Shown piece after piece: positions 62,543 to 64,000 of a DNA stretch of 64,000 nucleotides. Each line of letters starts with the position of its first letter. The stretch's first letter is position 1. Made by a program: the position numbers and the translations under genes. The notes below the pieces were generated by a model, which worked only from the letters and a program-made list of their open reading frames with translations, ran no database searches and was not told the DNA's origin. Source of the DNA: Deltaproteobacteria bacterium GWC2_55_46 (GTDB lineage Bacteria; Desulfobacterota; GWC2-55-46); contig LVEI03000003.1 in NCBI GenBank assembly GCA_001595385.3, forward strand, positions 1-64,000, given 5' to 3'.

Positions 62543-62801
62543 CAAGCCCTCCTTGATACCTGAGCGCGGCAACGCATTATTGAGCATCACATCAGAATAA
62601 GGGTTTGTCAACGGAGTGCTCCTGACGGCTCTGTCAAGCCGCCACGGGAACGGATCGAGGAGCCAATAAAAAAGATTGAGAATTAAAAAATTTTCGGGTA
62701 ATCTGTTGGAAAAGCGCGACAATCCATATCGGGTTCGATTGTAATTGTCAGGTATAGGTGACAGACACTTTTACCTTTGAAGCAAAAAGGAGAATATCCC
62801 A

Positions 62802-63209
62802 ATGGCAGGCGTTAATAAGGTCATATTGTTAGGCAATCTGGGTGCGGACCCGGAGATACGCTATACCCCCGGCGGGATGGCGGTGGTGAACTTCAGGCTC
62901 GCGACCAGCGAGACCAGGGCCAACAAGGAAGGGCAGAAGGAGACCAAGACCGAATGGCACAGGGTCGTAGCCTTCGGCAAGCTCGCTGAAGTTTGCGGCG
63001 AGTACCTTTCAAAGGGCAAACAGGTCTACATAGAAGGCAAGATCCAGACCCGTTCATGGGAAAAGGACGGTGAAAAGAAGTATACTACCGAGATCCTGGC
63101 GAACCAGATGCAGATGCTCGGCAGCAGGGAAAGCGGCGCGGCAGCAAGCGCCTCTGACGTGTCGGTCGACGAGATACCGCCATCGGACATAGACGACGTG
63201 CCGTTTTAG
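62802..63209 (+). CDS. ssb: Single-stranded DNA-binding protein
   Basis: 135 residues. OB fold ([55 protein letters not shown], in pieces), then a short linker and the acidic tail ending DIDDVPF that recruits repair and replication proteins. AAGGAG upstream. Confidence 0.97.
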   Translation: MAGVNKVILLGNLGADPEIRYTPGGMAVVNFRLATSETRANKEGQKETKTEWHRVVAFGKLAEVCGEYLSKGKQVYIEGKIQTRSWEKDGEKKYTTEILANQMQMLGSRESGAAASASDVSVDEIPPSDIDDVPF

Positions 63210-63230
63210 AAATCGTCAGATAAAGCGCGT

Positions 63231-63256
63231 AAGCGGAAGCCGTAAGGCTTCCGCTT
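63231..63256 (+). terminator. Terminator of ssb
   Basis: AAGCGGAAGCC-gtaa-GGCTTCCGCTT, 11-bp stem followed by ATTTTTTT. Confidence 0.9.
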
Positions 63257-63335
63257 ATTTTTTTACGGGACCGGGTTGACTGGCAAGAGCTTAGAATGTA
63301 TATTGGATAGAAAAGAGACCCTTTCAAGGATAGAC

Positions 63336-64000
63336 ATGACCAGGCCAGAAGTAATCGCTCCAGCAGGAAACCTCGCCTCTTTAAAGGCCGCCGTCGACAG
63401 CGGCGCCGACGCCGTATACCTTGGCTTCAACGACGCTACCAACGCCCGCAACTTCGAAGGCCTCAACTTTACCTCATCTGAGCTTGCCGAGGGGATAAAG
63501 TACGTGCGCTCAAAGGGGCGGCAGTTCTACGTCGCCATCAATACCTTCCCGCAGGGGGAGGACTTCCCAAAATGGTACAAGGCCGTTGACAGCGCGATGG
63601 AGATGAAGGCCGACGCGGTCATCATCGCCAACGTGGGCGTGCTCCGCTACGCAAGGCAGAAGTACCCGGACGCGACCCTGCACCTTTCCACGCAGGCGAG
63701 CTCGTCGAACTACGAATCGATCAATTTCTACCGGAAGCACTTCGGCATAAAGCGCGTAGTCCTGCCGCGCGTCCTGACCATCGAGGAGATAAAGCACCTG
63801 AAGGAACGGACCGAGGTGGAGATAGAGGTCTTCGCCCTCGGGGGGCTCTGCATAAACATCGAGGGCAGGTGTTATCTGTCATCATACGTTACCGGGGCTT
63901 CGACCAATACCGAGGGGGCCTGCTCGCCTTCGCGCTTCGTCCGCTTCAATTCAAACGATGACGGCGGCATGTCTATCGCCCTCAACGGCATGACGCTCAA
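63336..64000 (+). CDS. Peptidase U32-family protein, 3'-truncated by the window edge
   Basis: 221 residues visible, open to the last base. Start ATG 63336 with AAGGA upstream. U32 signature: PEVIAPAGNLASLKAAVDSG, GADAVYLGFNDATNARNFEG, then TLHLSTQASSSNY and the Cys-containing GGLCINIEGRCYLSSYVTG and TNTEGACSPS. The family includes tRNA/rRNA hydroxylation factors and UbiU/UbiV, some binding [4Fe-4S]; the C-terminal part needed to tell them apart is missing. Confidence 0.9.
   Translation, partial: MTRPEVIAPAGNLASLKAAVDSGADAVYLGFNDATNARNFEGLNFTSSELAEGIKYVRSKGRQFYVAINTFPQGEDFPKWYKAVDSAMEMKADAVIIANVGVLRYARQKYPDATLHLSTQASSSNYESINFYRKHFGIKRVVLPRVLTIEEIKHLKERTEVEIEVFALGGLCINIEGRCYLSSYVTGASTNTEGACSPSRFVRFNSNDDGGMSIALNGMTL

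Overview
The window reads as a junction between a horizontally acquired genomic island (about 1-28.4 kb, lower and uneven G+C, mostly defence genes) and a high-G+C core chromosome (about 28.4-64 kb). The core gene set suggests a Gram-negative bacterium of the deltaproteobacterial / Desulfobacterota type: lolA, an outer-membrane beta-barrel protein, mono- and triheme c-type cytochromes, DUF362 ferredoxin, RNase J, DUF72, a PilB/GspE-type ATPase and a 120-bp intergenic repeat family. No rRNA or other decisive marker is present, so this assignment is inference.

Island, left to right: the end of an IS30-family transposase; a leftward operon (11.1 to 0.8 kb) with a type I restriction-modification system (hsdR, a small unknown gene, hsdM, a YhcG-type PD-(D/E)XK nuclease, hsdS), followed by a small gene broken by an in-frame TGA and a 1115-residue STAND-like NTPase with a nuclease-like N-terminus; an XRE regulator with a 33-bp palindrome; a YbjQ-family membrane protein; a Fic AMP-transferase behind a consensus promoter that implies a leaderless mRNA; several small regulators (stand-alone receiver, XRE, HTH protein, SEC-C protein) and a pair of unknown paralogues. 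Next comes a leftward four-gene operon (25.3 to 20.4 kb): Vsr nuclease, a protein with two GHKL ATPase modules (MutL/MORC-like plus histidine kinase), a receiver-domain protein and a cytosine-C5 methyltransferase. It is the best candidate here for an under-described system. Then follow an array of nested palindromes, a HTH protein, an excisionase and a tyrosine integrase ending beside an initiator tRNA gene, the likely attachment site.

Core region: argS and a nitrilase-family gene, ftsB, a zinc-ribbon/PilZ protein, a TMTC-like GT-C/TPR membrane protein, then dcd. A compact AT-rich type II R-M cassette (C5 methylase, putative endonuclease, second Vsr) is spliced onto the dcd stop codon, upstream of ftsK-lolA-yajQ-prmA-rsmE. 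After tRNA-Phe come a small zinc-ribbon protein, myo-inositol-1-phosphate synthase preceded by a coupled short ORF, a sugar-phosphate isomerase-like protein, DUF72, an Ala/Pro-rich lipoprotein, a monoheme cytochrome, a hybrid PAS histidine kinase and radC.

A quorum-sensing locus (51.4-53.6 kb) has a LuxI synthase with all diagnostic residues, a full LuxR, and a second LuxR-type ligand-binding protein without a DNA-binding domain. The rest is a triheme cytochrome, a GspE/PilB ATPase with extra zinc ribbons, DUF362, rnj-plsC, a second GT-C/TPR protein, an outer-membrane barrel, ssb and the start of a peptidase U32 gene running off the end.
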